A stretch of DNA of 64,000 bases from Brevipalpus yothersi (GCA_003956705.1 QZCP01000839.1:62001-126000); one strand, 5' to 3'; positions 1-11,837 are shown, numbered from the stretch's first letter. Translations and numbers: made by a program. Notes: generated by a model from the letters alone, not told the origin.

Positions 1-882
1 CTTCGGTTCCGCAATCAATCGCTTTTGAATGATTGTCAAACATTCGCAAATTTGACTGATAAACTTGTTTTGATCCATGATTTTGAGACAAATATTGGAT
101 AATTTATAGTAGGAAGAGTAATTTTAGAACATCCAATTTTGTCATCCAATCTTGCAAAAATTTGATAGTAATTTCTGATTATTTTCTCAAAACATAAGTG
201 ACTGAGTTTGTCGGAAGGAGCACCATCAAAATTTTCCATTCAATTGTCATGATGAGTTGTATGTTTGATAGATAAAAGTATCTGCTGTTCTTTGACTTTT
301 TCGGCAGTAAATGGTAGATATACCTTGAACTAAATGAATGATAACCTTGACTTCACTCTGTGAACTTCATCAACTTCAACCAGCCATATTTTTCATCAAT
401 CGCCAGACACTTTTGGCCTACTAATCTGAATCAGTCAATTATCTGGATAATTTGACTTGAGTAGGACAACTTGCTTACACCTCTCTATTCGAAACTTTCT
501 TTTCAGCTTCACTACTCTCTCTCCTCTCTGTCTCTGTTCTCTCTCTCAACCCTTTGCTCGCTAAATTTAACTAAAACTTCTAGAAAATGATGATAGAACG
601 TGTGAGAGGTTTAAATTAATTAGAATCGATGAAACAGTTCTCATTTTGGCTGACGATGCTTGTGAGTTTAAGCACAAAGTCTGACACTGATTTTGAATAT
701 CGAATTTCTCATAAGCTTCCATGAGCTTTTCACACTGGATGTGCTTGATGGTATCAATCGTCATCTAACACCAACGACTTGTCTCAAAGTCATCTCTCAG
801 AATTTTAACCATGAAAAAAAGTTATATTTGGCATTTATATTGATAATTTTTTCTTCTCTCTCTTTCTTCACTTCCTTCACAG
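1..882. other. Intron or upstream sequence of the RASL11-like gene, no exon recognised
   Basis: This stretch precedes the first recognisable exon of the GTPase gene. The exon at 883 begins in the middle of a codon, so at least one 5' exon with the P-loop (GxxxxGKS) must lie upstream. I could not find a P-loop-encoding sequence here in either strand, so that exon is probably outside the window. A pyrimidine-rich TC stretch lies around 505-547, and a polypyrimidine tract at 848-880 serves the splice acceptor at 881-882. Nothing else is supported. Confidence 0.5.
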
Positions 883-2480
883 CAATAGCCGTTCGTTTTC
901 TGACAAAACGATATATTGGAGAGTACCAAGGAGATTGTGGTTAGTTGGAAACACACATGAAATACGATTCAAACTTTTGGGTGCAGAAAAAATTGCAAAG
1001 ATTTTTTCCACAATTTCTTTGGAATTTTTCTCATCATCAAGCCAATTTTGTGTACATAAGCAGAAAATATGCAGGCACATCTTGTGGTTGAGCTTGGCAT
1101 CATTCAAACTGAACCATAAACAGTTTACATTCTTTCCAAGTGATGAAGAAATTTTCTACTTACCATGGCTAGTAATATCATAGTATAGAATAAGTGATAG
1201 AATAATTTCACTAATCATTAATCAATCTGCTGACTGAGAATTGACAGACACATTAAGCATACAAATACTGTCCAGTTGTCAAACTGTATGGATTCTTTTG
1301 CCTCTCAGTGAAGCCGAAAAACTGACCATCACTTGCGTCATTCTGGTTAGTGAATTAGATGTGTCAATGTTAACAAATGGATTATTGAAGTATGAATATT
1401 TGACTTGCAATTGGTGGTGATGATGGTGATGATGATCGTATGATTCGTAATGAATTCAATCATACTTTATGATGAATATAAATTAATTCCTCTCTCTCTT
1501 TTTCCCTATGTATTTCTAGAGATGCTGTACAAACAGACCGTCACTTGTGATGACTTGACGATCAATTTAGAGATACTTGATTATTCCAAGAGTGCCAAAG
1601 TGAGTGGTACATCCTTGATCTAGGGAAAGGATTTTCGTGAAACCTTTTCCATTTTCTATTTTTGATCATTCAAAATATTTGTATAAATGTATATATTTTT
1701 CCAGGAAAACTTGAACGTCAGATTGGAAGATATAAAGAGTCAAATTATTTGGGCTCAAGCTTATGTAGTTGTGTACAGTATATGTGATGTGAAAAGTTTT
1801 CTTACTGCCCAATATTATCTGAGTATAATAACCAAGATAAAGGGAATCACCAATATCAACGTACCGATAGTTCTTCTTGGAAACAAGAGAGACTTGGAAA
1901 TCGGTCGAAAAGTTGGTCTTGATGAGGGTCGAAGTGCAGCTATCAAATTTGGAAGCCAATTTTATGAGGTAAAATAAAGTTTCCTAACCAATGCATACTA
2001 CTACTGGAAATATTTCGTACTAATATCTATTAATTTTCTTTTTCCAAAAATTTCCTCCAAAAAACAATCTCGTTCTCTCAGATTTCGGCAGCAGAAAATT
2101 ATGTCGGTGTAACACTTGCTTTCCATGGACTTCTTCGAGAAGCTCGTTCCTATTATGATCGATCGTTGGGCACCTCTACATACCATTCAGGTCAAGCACC
2201 TAAAAAGCTTAGCCTAAATTCGGTTACCAGAGCATTTGGTGCTGTTTTTGGAAATAATAATAAGAATAGTCCATCGTGCAATGGACAGTACAGTGTGGGT
2301 AGTATAACACGAGATGGTAAAATAAATCATCTACTGGAGCCGATGTCAAACGGAAAACAGCAACGTCGTTCACTGAATGGTAATGGTAATCCTTCGATCA
2401 TCAACTCATGTAAACATAAGAAGGATCCTGGATTAGATCCAGCAGCACAGAAACAAAGCCCACCAATTGCTTCTCTTTGA
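883..2480 (+). CDS. RASL11: RASL11-like atypical Ras small GTPase, 5' partial
   Basis: Four exons with consistent phases: 883-939, 1520-1599, 1705-1968 and 2082-2480 (stop TGA), giving about 265 residues. The first exon reads IAVRFLTKRYIGEY, which closely matches the segment after the P-loop in RASL11A/B. Later motifs are GNKRDLE (G4, NKxD type) and ISAAENY (G5). The C-terminal extension of roughly 100 residues is basic and polar, rich in Ser and Asn, and ends SPPIASL with no CAAX box, as is usual for RASL11/RERG relatives, so membrane anchoring by prenylation is not expected. The DxxG (G3) element is replaced by DYSK, so switch II is degenerate. RASL11 proteins are poorly characterised; vertebrate members have been linked to rRNA synthesis and development. 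Product family is fairly certain, exact orthology is not. Splice sites are GTTAGT, GTGAGT and GTAAAA donors with AG acceptors. Confidence 0.8.
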
Positions 2481-4169
2481 TTCATCTTCCTTTCATCTTT
2501 CTCTCTCTTCATAATTCAAGGATGAAGAATAACTTTCCCTTGAAATTGGATATTTATCGTTGAGCATGATTTCGGAAGGTTGAGTCAGGATTGAAAAATT
2601 ATATTCATCTCAAAGGACTCCAGTTCCAGAATTATAAGATGAAGGATCGCCGAACTGAACGATATCCAAAAAATTTTCAAAGATTACTTGAATACTTGGC
2701 AAATCAGCCAGAGAGAATATGGCATGTGCTCCAATATGTGATGATTTTCAGAAATGATCTGTTCAAGTATTCAGATTTGGATACCATTGTGTTCGTGCTC
2801 CGATCGATGCCCTGAATATTTTATTAATTTTTAAAAAAATCACTGGATTATGATAGAAAAATGTTGATGGAAGGAAAATACTCCCCACCATTCAATGTGA
2901 ACTATCATTTTCTCAGTTCCTGTATAATTAGAATGATTATTGTATACACTTGAAATTATTGAAAAATTATTGAAGTGAAGAAAAAAAATCATTTCTCTTG
3001 TTTTGTGTTTACTCTCATTTTCAAGATTGACTACTGTCAACAACTTATTTAGGGATTAGATCGAGACAATCTAATCTTTCTCTTTCTCTCTTTCTTTTTC
3101 TCTTCTTCACAGTCCTGAGAGTATAGATGAGATGAAAAGTGAATAGATGAGATGTTGTCCAAAAGTCCAACCGATTAATTAACGGATAATAACCAGAGAA
3201 ACGTGAACACTCGATCTGTGCATGAGAGTTTTCGAAGCGTATCAATCTTACATGGGTACCCATTGAAATGCACCGTAAATCAGATACGTTGGATAGGAGA
3301 TTTCATGAACTATTATATTAGCGCATATGATTCACATGCCATGATCATGATTTTCGAAGGTGGAAATTAGCAATCCGATGCTAGTGGATAAGAATCCATG
3401 GGAGAGAGAAAAAAGTTTGAGTACTCTCTCATTACGATCTATTCCATAGACAGTACATTGTATGTCTATTCTACGGAACTATTCATGGCGGAGATGATAA
3501 AATGTAATTATCAAGGCTTTTTCTTACGCTCTCATCATATCGAACTCGTTAATCAGTAACTTGTGATGATGATAATACGTAAAAGCTCGTCTATGGTACA
3601 GGAAGAAGATGGTGGAGAAAAGGAAAAATTCTAATCGGATGATATCGTATGTTCGAGCGAGAACAAGTTGATCCATTTAAACGGTAATATCATAACGCTC
3701 ACTGATTATCAGATTGATTGGTTCATACCAAAATCAACATGATTAAAATCAGTGGAGGTAGTTCCCTTACACTGATGAGATTAAGCAACTTTCAAAAGTG
3801 TCAAATGATGTCTATCAGTAATTCCACTGTGAGAGGTCAATTACTGTGTTCGTATGTAATGCTTTTATGGTGTCGCTCTTCTTTCTCTCTCTTTCTCGTT
3901 CGTCAAACTCTCTTTCCACTGTGATCTAGGTCTAATTAATTAATGTGGCCATATTGCACTCGAAAAAAATAGAGAGAAATCAATGCCGACAAAATTAATT
4001 AATGTAATGTGTGGAAAATTTTTCTCTCTTCCACTATTTTCCACTCTCTTCACTTGTTACCCTCGGACTTCAGTCATTACCATAAACAACGGGGTTTCCT
4101 TGATCAGTCAATAATCGTCAAAATCACGAGCTCTGAGATACTAAGTTGTCTTTGTCTTCCTCTCTCTCT

Positions 4170-4230
<61 letters not shown>

Positions 4231-4528
4231 TCTCTTTCTTTTTCTCTCTCTTTCTCTCTCACTTGTGGTAAGGTGGAAGAAAACCACTTCAAATACTCGA
4301 TAATCATTCTCGATATCCGAGTACGATATATTTCAGAGGATGTTAAGCTTTGTTCGTCAGATTAAAGTTATCCTCGAATTCGTTAAGGTGCTTTAGTGGT
4401 GATAGTATTCAGTATAGTTAAGTGAAAAAATACACTGTTAATTGTGATTGTTTCTACCGTTGACATTGCTTTGTGTAGATTTATTATTATTATTAATTAT
4501 TCTTGTGGGTGATACATCTGAGTTTACT
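2481..4528. other. 3' UTR of the GTPase gene and intergenic/5' leader of the decarboxylase
   Basis: No convincing coding sequence. A short open frame at 2591-2815 starts only with TTG and lies just behind the GTPase stop, so it is best read as 3' UTR. A TTAATTAATTAA run lies near 3174-3185. A long TC microsatellite occupies about 4160-4260, and the leader of the next gene follows it. Confidence 0.5.
4160..4260. repeat. TC/GA microsatellite upstream of the decarboxylase gene
   Basis: A near-continuous TC dinucleotide tract with CTTTCTC interruptions, about 270 bp upstream of the decarboxylase start codon. GA tracts at this position can recruit GAGA-type factors in arthropods, but no function can be read from the sequence alone. 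Confidence 0.9.
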
Positions 4529-6789
4529 ATGGATCACTATCCTAAACCTGAATCACATCATCATCATTCAGCCAATGCTCGATCATCATGGTTTCGGCAG
4601 ACACCACACCATCATCGACCCCATCGTCCTCAAAAATCGAAGAGCGTTCCTCAATCTGAGGTTGGTCAAAATAAATCATCTCATCCATCCAATGATTTTC
4701 TTCGAAAAGTTGTCTCAATGATCGTGGATCAATATAATCTAGTTGGTGAAGCAAATTTGGTTGCTAATAAAAATCAAAAATTAATTCAATTCGAACAGCC
4801 AGCCAAACTTGAGGTGAGCAGTGTTTTAATTTAATTTTGTGATCTACATGCCCCAAAGTGTTGATTGTTCTAAAAAATGGAAAATATGAAAATTATTAAA
4901 TTAGGAAATACTCGATCTAAAAATCAATCAAGATGGCCTTTCCGATAATGAGCTACTGGAATTGTGTGAAAAAGTAATCAAATATAGTGTGAAGACAAGT
5001 AAGTTTCATGAAATGAATGATAATTGGAAGAAAAAATTGGAATATCAAATCTGGAATATTTTTTTCTTCCAAATCAAATTAGCTCATCCTCATTTTTACA
5101 ATCAACTTTATGGTGGATGTGATCAGTATGGAATCGCTGGATCATGGTTGAGTGATGCTCTCAACACAAGCCAGTAAGTAGAAGTGTTAGGAAAATTGAT
5201 ATTCAAAGCGTCTCTAACTCCCAAAATGAATTAAATTTGATCATCCTGCGGTCGCTGTCCAATTGATGTCGCATGATTAAGGGCCACTTACGAGATATCT
5301 CCAGTATTTACAATCATAGAGAAACAAATCATTGAATTTTGCGGATCAAAATGTGGATGGCAAAAGGATCAAATCGATGGAATATTTTCTCCCGGTTAGC
5401 AATCATATTGAAGCAATTTAAATAATTCAATCATTATGAAACTTGTTGCTATTTGGGAATATTTTCACCCCGATTTCCATTCAATCATACTCATCATGTA
5501 TCCATTAATTTTGTCTAGGTGGCTCAATGTCAAATTTTTATGGAATGATTATGGCTCGATTCCATAAGTTTCCGGAAAGTAAAAAGAATGGCATCCTATC
5601 TTACAATCAAATGGTGGCTTTTTGTTCTGATAATGTGAGTCTACCAAGCCCAGACACTACTCTAATACTTCTCTTGGACATATTAATGGAGAAATCGATT
5701 GCTTTCATGACTACAAACTCCCATCACTCTCTTTCCTTCTTCCCATAGGCTCATTATTCAATGTTTAAATCAGCCATATGGATGGGAATGGGAAGTGATG
5801 CAATAATCAAGATAAAAACTGACGATAGAGGTAGAATGATACCTAGTGAATTGGAGAAAGCCATAGAAGAAGCAAAAAATGAGGGCAAACTTCCATTCTG
5901 TGTGGTAGCAACCGCAGGAACAACTGTACTCAGTGCATTTGATCCATTTCGAGATATATCGAAAATATGTAAAACACATGGTCTATGGATGCACATTGAT
6001 GGTGCATTGGGAGCAACTTTTCTTCTCTCATCAAAGTATCGAAGTCTACTTGATGGCGTGCAGGAAGCTGACTCTTTGGCATGGAATCTTCATAAATTAG
6101 CGGTAAATTTTTTTCCCAGAAAAACACCACAAATTATTCTATCACCTTCACCACTGAACCCAATCATGTTATATCAATTTTCTTCTCATTTCCTTATTAT
6201 TATTCTTTCATCACAGGGCGTTCCTCTCCAGTGTTCCTTATTTCTCACACGACATCGTGCCATACTTCGTCAATGTAATTCTCTGAAAGCTGAATATCTT
6301 TTCCAAAATGACAAGTATTATGATGCTGAATATGATTCTGGTGATAAGAGTATTCAATGTGGACGTAAAGTTGATTCTCTCAAAGCATGGCTAACTCTCT
6401 GTTCTCGAGGTGAAAGAGAATGGGAACATTTGGTTGATAATCTGATCCACATGAATCGCTATATAACGGATAAGTTGAGAAATAAGCCTGGCTTTAAGCT
6501 TGTACTTCCCCACTTTGAAGGTAGTACTGTGTCCTTTTGGTACATTCCGGAATCTATGAGAAATGATCAGCCTCTTGATCCTCATAAGCTACATAAAGTT
6601 TGTCCCATCATCAAGAGCCGAATGATGAGTACCGGTAGATTGATGATCAATTATAATCCTTTAACTTGTAAAAATTTACCCAACTTTTTCCGATTATCGT
6701 TAACTTGCATTCCACCGCCAACCATGGAAGACATGGACTTTATAATCGATGAAATTGATCGACTTGGTAAAGATATTACAATCGAATAA
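4529..6789 (+). CDS. CSAD: PLP-dependent cysteine sulfinate/aspartate decarboxylase-like protein (CSAD/GADL1/Black family)
   Basis: Seven exons: 4529-4813, 4905-4998, 5083-5173, 5282-5394, 5519-5634, 5749-6102 and 6217-6789, total 541 residues. ATG 4529 is the first in-frame ATG; an upstream in-frame TTG is not credible. The N-terminal ~70 residues are His- and Ser-rich and non-conserved. From about residue 85 the protein follows group II decarboxylases: SVKT-HPHFYNQLY, TYEISPVF, SPGGSMSNFYG, AHYSM (the histidine that stacks on PLP), HID (aspartate to the pyridine nitrogen) and the Schiff-base lysine in NLHK. The stretch YYDAEYDSGDKSIQCGRKVD is characteristic of CSAD/GADL1 rather than of glutamate decarboxylase. 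Expected reaction: decarboxylation of cysteine sulfinate or aspartate to hypotaurine or beta-alanine in the cytosol; in insects the related Black enzyme supplies beta-alanine for cuticle. Unusual residues: NLHK in place of NPHK, and HIDGALGA in place of HVDAAWGG. Substrate is inferred from family only. Confidence 0.88.
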
Positions 6790-6865
6790 TAAGATGATAT
6801 TCCTTTTAATACTAGCAATAATGTAATTGCCAGATAACTTTTGGTCCTACAGCCCCTTGAAATGA

Positions 6866-6871
6866 AATAAA
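6866..6871 (+). terminator. Polyadenylation signal of the decarboxylase gene
   Basis: AATAAA lies 77 bp after the stop codon, in the 190-bp space between this gene and the convergent MOSPD2-like gene. Confidence 0.6.
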
Positions 6872-6979
6872 AATTGTTTGATATTCACAAACCAATTCAA
6901 AGCCAAAACATAGGCATTGGAAAAATTGAGAAATTTTGTACAATGGATAGAATGATAAATAATTTCAACCACGTTGAAT

Positions 6980-8910
6980 TTATGAGTTTTTCCAATGTTC
7001 ATACTTTAACAAAGAATCCTCATAGATTTGATTCAATTTCGTTTTCCAGATAATCAATTTATCTGGATCATAATGATTTAAAATAACGAAGCTCAATAGA
7101 AAGACATACAAAATTAGTAGAAATATTGTGAATCGGCGGTTTCTTTTCACTTGATTTTCGAGAAGTTGAATTTTTTTCTCTGTTTCAATCAATTCTTGCT
7201 CATGAATTGTTCGTTTAGATTCTTTTCTTGAATGAGAACGTCTACAGAAAAGTTTATGATGAGCTGTCTCATGGCTTCGTTCAACCCAAAGTTTGGCAAA
7301 ATCTTTTGTTCTCATGGCAGTCTCCTGAATCGGGAGTGAAAGTATTAAAAATTTATCCTTATCAGGATCAATTGTTGAATCTTCACGAATGGTTATTCGT
7401 ACAGACGATGATAATTTGGGTAACACTATGCCAACTTTCGGTGTGGCAATATACTTTGTTGGATTTGTTGATTGTAACTTGAATGCGACCGGAGAAGAGC
7501 TACAATTTTCAATAATTATCTCAGTAGATTCAAGTTCATTGGGTGATGTATTGAAAAATGTTAAATAACGTTCTGGTATGATGCGTAACTGTTTTTTCAA
7601 TTTAATTTCATCACTCCTGTGATTACTGAGCGTATTTGTGGATGATATTTGTTGTGGGGGTTCTTCGAAAAAGTCAATCGGATCAACATAATCACCATTT
7701 TCCAATGCTTGCTCTGCTTCATCCAATAGTTCCTGATAGACAGGCATTATTCGTTGAACATCTTTATCCGTATAGCCGTACTGTTGAATGAGGTCGAAAA
7801 CTGATGGGGAACCAGCAGGATATGCACGATAATTTCGCTTACATGTTCCACCTAAATAATCAGGAACATTTTCCTTATCAATATAAGTAAATATTTCGTC
7901 TCCTTGCGCAAATTTGAGTAGTCCAAACCAAAATTCGGGTAACATTGCATACGCAAGCTTACGAAATGTGTTCAATATCCATGGTATATTCACAACGAGA
8001 ATATATTTAACTCCCACAGGAAAATAATTGGTTCCTGCATGGATCAAGAATCGCAAGTAATCCCAATCGAGGTTCACATAACCAGCACCGGATAAATCGA
8101 ACACAATACCCAAACCACTTCCCTCTGTAATTTTATCCGCTTTAGCCAGTGTGTGGAGGACAAATTTTTTTGAATAATCATCAAGTTCCGGCACTTTACG
8201 ATGCATACGAACACGCATGTATACAGTTAGATTGCCCAATTTATCAGGCTCATAAATGAAAAGTCCTCCAATCTTGTAGAATTCAACTGGAAATCTTTGA
8301 TCATTCATATTGGCAAATTCCATTTCTTTTCTCCATTTCATGGTCTCCATGATCATTTTAAAAGCTTCATCAACACTTCGATTACGTGCCAAATAGAATC
8401 GTTTCACGTACCAATCATCATTCATCAACTTTTCGTAATCTTCCTCATAAAAATCATCTACAAGAGAAATGTGCAAAAACATTCCGAAAAAGAGAGAGAA
8501 AAAAATACATCTTCCATGAAACTTAGCCAAGGACAATAAACACTTAACAGATGAATTTAGGGACATAAAAAGAAAACTCTATCTATAAACAATCTTTGCG
8601 TTACTTTGTGTTGGTCGGAAGAATTTGAGCACATCTCAAAGAATACAAATCAATGTTCCATAGAGAAGGTGGAGAGATAGTATTTCAATTCCGATGATCA
8701 AAGAAACGTAACGTTTGAGGAAATGAGAAAAAAAGAGACTATTCTATAGCTACATGATGAATATTTTTACATACCTTTTTGGTTTGGATAGACATCTTTT
8801 AAACGTTCCCTGAGCTCTTGTATTGCTTGAGCACTACGGTTTGTGGTTGGTTTACTTGGACGAACAACATCCAAATCGGTGGCAGAATTTTGATGATTAT
8901 TGACCACCAT
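6980..8910 (-). CDS. MOSPD2: MOSPD2-like protein: CRAL-TRIO, MSP domain and C-terminal membrane anchor
   Basis: Two exons on the minus strand, 8910-8775 and 8457-6980, joined G|AT, 537 residues (human MOSPD2 is about 518). Order: CRAL-TRIO N-terminal helices (about 25-100), CRAL-TRIO lipid-binding domain (about 105-265, with IVFDLSGAGYVNLDWDYL and VPDYLGGTC), linker, major-sperm-protein domain (about 345-450, with TEIIIENCSSSPVAFKLQST), a short coiled coil and a hydrophobic helix (about 487-510, FLLILYVFLLSFVIL) followed by a short polar tail. MOSPD2 is an ER-anchored tether whose MSP domain binds FFAT motifs at contact sites. The lysine in FKLQST fits a VAP-type FFAT-binding face. ATG 8910 is the first in frame; the open frame continuing upstream from 8457 is intron and has a proper TTGTAG acceptor at its edge. 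It converges with the decarboxylase. Confidence 0.9.
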
Positions 8911-9900
8911 TTTGCCAGAGTATCCCCAAATCGGTGGCAATTCAATAATTCAAAGTGCAGTTACCAATACAAACAAGAAAACAGAGGAAATACATTCACC
9001 CTACAGACGATTGAAACAATAACATGACTTCATAAAAAAAAATTGAGGAAAAGTGAAACTGAATGATGAAACTTTGGAAATTGTGTGTATGCAACTGATG
9101 AGGATAAAAGTTTTGCTGTCTCACTTGTATGTTCACATACAGAACCGGTTGGCTTGGCTAAAGTTATGTAAACTATTCAAGCAACTTTTAGCATGTCTTG
9201 TGCTGGTGTTCAAGAGAGAAGAGAGAGAGAAAAAAAAATAAGTGAATCTTATACTTTTTCGATTGTAATATTATTAAGGGTATGTTATTGGGAGGAAAAC
9301 TTTTTCCCGCTTTCACTACCTTATTGTGTTTACTGTGACCTTGATCAGTAAACATGAAAAACAATGCGTAAAACGAAATTTTTCACCAACAACAAAAAGA
9401 AATAAAATAAAATAATCAATGAAAGTTGTCCAATAATTGCTAGAGTGAAGATAAACGACAAGTTTCACGATCTAACCGAGTGGTACTTGATAGGGAAAGA
9501 AAATGCCGGTGGACTTTTCTTTGGTGATTTATTTTCGAAATCTAGTCAAACTAGATGTGATAATCGATACTTCATCATGGTCAATGAACTGGCAACCCAG
9601 AATGCTGACCAACGAACCTTATTTTTTTCCACCAAATGCAATAATCTTGGTGCAATTGATCACAGTCAATAGCAAGAAAACCAGGTATATTGACATTAAA
9701 ATTGCTAATAACTGTTTTTACCACAGCATTTCAACATTCGCAAAGATGCAATCAAAGACTATTCTTAGTAAGAATTTCTTACTCTTTGGATTCAATTCTC
9801 AAGAATTCTTATCATGAAGGAGCAAAGTTTACCAACTGACTTTATCATGCAGCCGGCAAGAGAGATGCTCTTCCTACTCATTTGATAGTGGCTCCAATGC

Positions 9901-10167
9901 TCATTTATTTTTTTGGTGTACACTGTACAAAGTCTGTATTACAGACTCTATGTTCTCTGTTCTCATGGTTTTGATGATTAGTTGTAGTCGACTTTCTTTT
10001 AGAAGTGCAATTGAGGCGTTGATCAGTCGACTCGATTGCTGTTTCAATCTGTGATCTATGGACTGATCTTTCACTTGAAAAGCCAAGCCATCAGGAAAGA
10101 AACTCAACTTGATCTGAATTGCAGCTTCCACCTGAATGATTGAACTTTCAACACCTTTTTTCATCAA
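9901..10167 (-). CDS. Possible small unassigned ORF (low confidence)
   Basis: An open frame of 88 codons on the minus strand starting with two adjacent ATGs (MMKKGVESS). The translation has alternating hydrophobic and polar residues (IQIKLSFFPDGLAFQVKD, LINASIALLKESRLQLIIK) that look more like a folded domain than random AT-rich translation. I do not recognise the family. An AG just before the start (TTTAG) could be a splice acceptor, so this might be an exon. No upstream partner exon was found. It may equally be chance. Confidence 0.2.
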   Translation of the reverse strand: MMKKGVESSIIQVEAAIQIKLSFFPDGLAFQVKDQSIDHRLKQQSSRLINASIALLKESRLQLIIKTMRTENIESVIQTLYSVHQKNK

Positions 10168-10353
10168 CTAAACTATTGTGAGCTTCAACCTATTTTGCTG
10201 ATCAGCCATCATAATTGGTGTCACTTCAAAAGACCAGTTTCAGCGTATACTTTTGTTTATTTGTCGTCAATCCAAGGGTATGACTAATTATTGAATATCA
10301 TATCCATTCGCTAAAGCTGAATCAGATGAAGCAAGTGTGCCTCTTAATTTCTT

Positions 10354-10372
10354 ACACACACACACACACACT
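10354..10372. repeat. CA microsatellite
   Basis: Short run of about nine CA units in the intergenic region upstream of the lipid phosphatase gene. Confidence 0.85.
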
Positions 10373-10623
10373 CATATTCGTCTGGTGGATAGACATTTCG
10401 TCAACTTCTAAGTGATGAGAGTGTATTATCACCATCATCATGTTGATAAATCGAATATTGAGAACTAGACTTTCAATTTGATTCCATTCTATTTGATTGT
10501 ATTCATCGAACAATTTATATCAAATATAAGCACGCTTCATTTGTTTTGAGCCATTTTTGGTGTTTACTAATTACTCTTGGATTGTGTTTAATGTGGGTGT
10601 TCTTTATTTTATCTTAACAGAAC

Positions 10624-11837
10624 ATGGACAATCTGATGTGCCTGAAACTTTGTTGCGATGCTGGTTCTCTTTTTTTAGGTAAATGAAGCTTATTTATTCT
10701 ATTCTCTTGCGGTTATATGAATTTTTTGTACATCAACATGTTAATATTGATTGACTTCTACTCTTCCTCTCTAGTTGGACTACCTTTTTTTACTCTCTAC
10801 TTCTTTGGAGATCCTTATCGTCGAGGCTTTTATTGTGATGATGATTCAATAAGATATCCTTTCAAAGACAGTACCGTCCCATCAACTGCATTATTCATAG
10901 TGTGCATTGGTCTATCGATAATTCTTGTGAGTATTCAAGTGTTTATTGGATGTTAGTTGCATGTGAAAGGTGCAATTTGCCTGATAAACATGTCTGTATT
11001 TTCAGATAATCGTTTTCGAATATTTCCGTATTCGAAAATCATTGCCTGTCCGTGGATGGACTGCTATGGATCTATATTTTTGGCTTACATATCATCAAAT
11101 TGTTCTGTTCGCTTTTGGTGCACTTGCTTCTCAAACGTTGACTGATATCGCAAAATATAGCATTGGTCGTCTTAGACCTCATTTCTTGAATGTTTGTAGT
11201 CCAGATGTTAATTTGTGTGAGGGAAGAGATCTTCATCAATACATAGAAGACTATAATTGTTCTAACCCAAATGAACGCAATTTACGTGATGCACGATTGT
11301 CTTTCATGTCCGGACATTCATCTTTCGCTGCATACTCTGCAGTATATATGGCCGTGAGTATCCAGCTGGAATCATGTCCTCAATGATATGGTTTCCTGTT
11401 ACAATTATTTTATTATTCATCCTTATCACTTGCATCCCTAATAATCTATGTTTATACTGGTTTTTCAGTTATACCTACATCATCGAATAACAAGGAAAGA
11501 TCTCATTTTAGCCCGTTCTTTCATCCAAGTGGTCTTTCTGTATACAGCAATTTGGGTTGGATTCACCAGAATTTCTGATTATAAGCATCATTGGAGCGAT
11601 GTTCTCGTTGGTTTGTTACAGGGAACTATTGTAGCTATATTAAACGCTCGATTTGTTGGTCATATGTTCGAGCTGCGAACCTGGGGACGGGCCTTGGAGA
11701 CTCGTCATCGGGATTCGTCATCTACTAGCATACCTACTTCACCAAACGAAGCTAGTCCTGAAGGTGATCTAGGTAATTTGACAAGAAATAATATGTCTGA
11801 CCTCAGCAATACAAATCGTTATTCATCTATACCTTAA
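10624..11837 (+). CDS. Lipid phosphate phosphatase (PLPP/wunen-like, PAP2 superfamily)
   Basis: Four exons: 10624-10678, 10775-10926, 11006-11353 and 11469-11837, 307 residues (human PLPP1 is about 285). The protein is a multi-pass membrane enzyme expected to have six helices. PAP2 catalytic motifs are all present: C1 KYSIGRLRP, C2 SFMSGHSS, and C3 TRISDYKHHWSD, with Thr in place of the usual first Ser of SRxSDYKHHW. The signature GFYCDDDSIRYPFKDSTVP between helices 1 and 2 is typical of the family. It dephosphorylates extracellular or lumenal phosphatidate, lysophosphatidate and sphingosine-1-phosphate; in flies the homologues Wunen/Lazaro guide germ cells or act in phototransduction. The Ser/Thr-rich C-terminal tail (last ~60 residues) is cytosolic. 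The first coding exon encodes only the beginning of helix 1. An ACAG just before ATG 10624 may be the acceptor of a 5' UTR intron. Confidence 0.9.

Larger units (their letters stand above)
8911..10623. other. Intergenic region between divergent MOSPD2-like and lipid phosphatase genes
   Basis: Must hold both promoters. A 14-bp direct repeat (CCAAATCGGTGGCA) sits at 8871-8884 and 8926-8939, on either side of the MOSPD2 start codon. A CA microsatellite lies at 10354-10372. An 88-codon minus-strand frame at 9901-10167 has protein-like composition but no recognised family. Short plus-strand frames between 9445 and 9817 overlap one another in two frames and are not credible genes. Confidence 0.5.

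Noticed and set aside
2591..2815. 74-codon plus-strand frame behind the GTPase gene
   Set aside because: It starts with TTG, has no splice context and lies where the 3' UTR should be. No family resemblance.
4448..4528. Upstream in-frame extension of the decarboxylase with a hydrophobic stretch
   Set aside because: It begins with TTG, not ATG, and a signal-like segment does not fit a cytosolic PLP enzyme. It is more likely 5' UTR.
9445..9817. Two overlapping plus-strand frames
   Set aside because: They cover the same bases in different frames, neither has a homologue nor splice sites.
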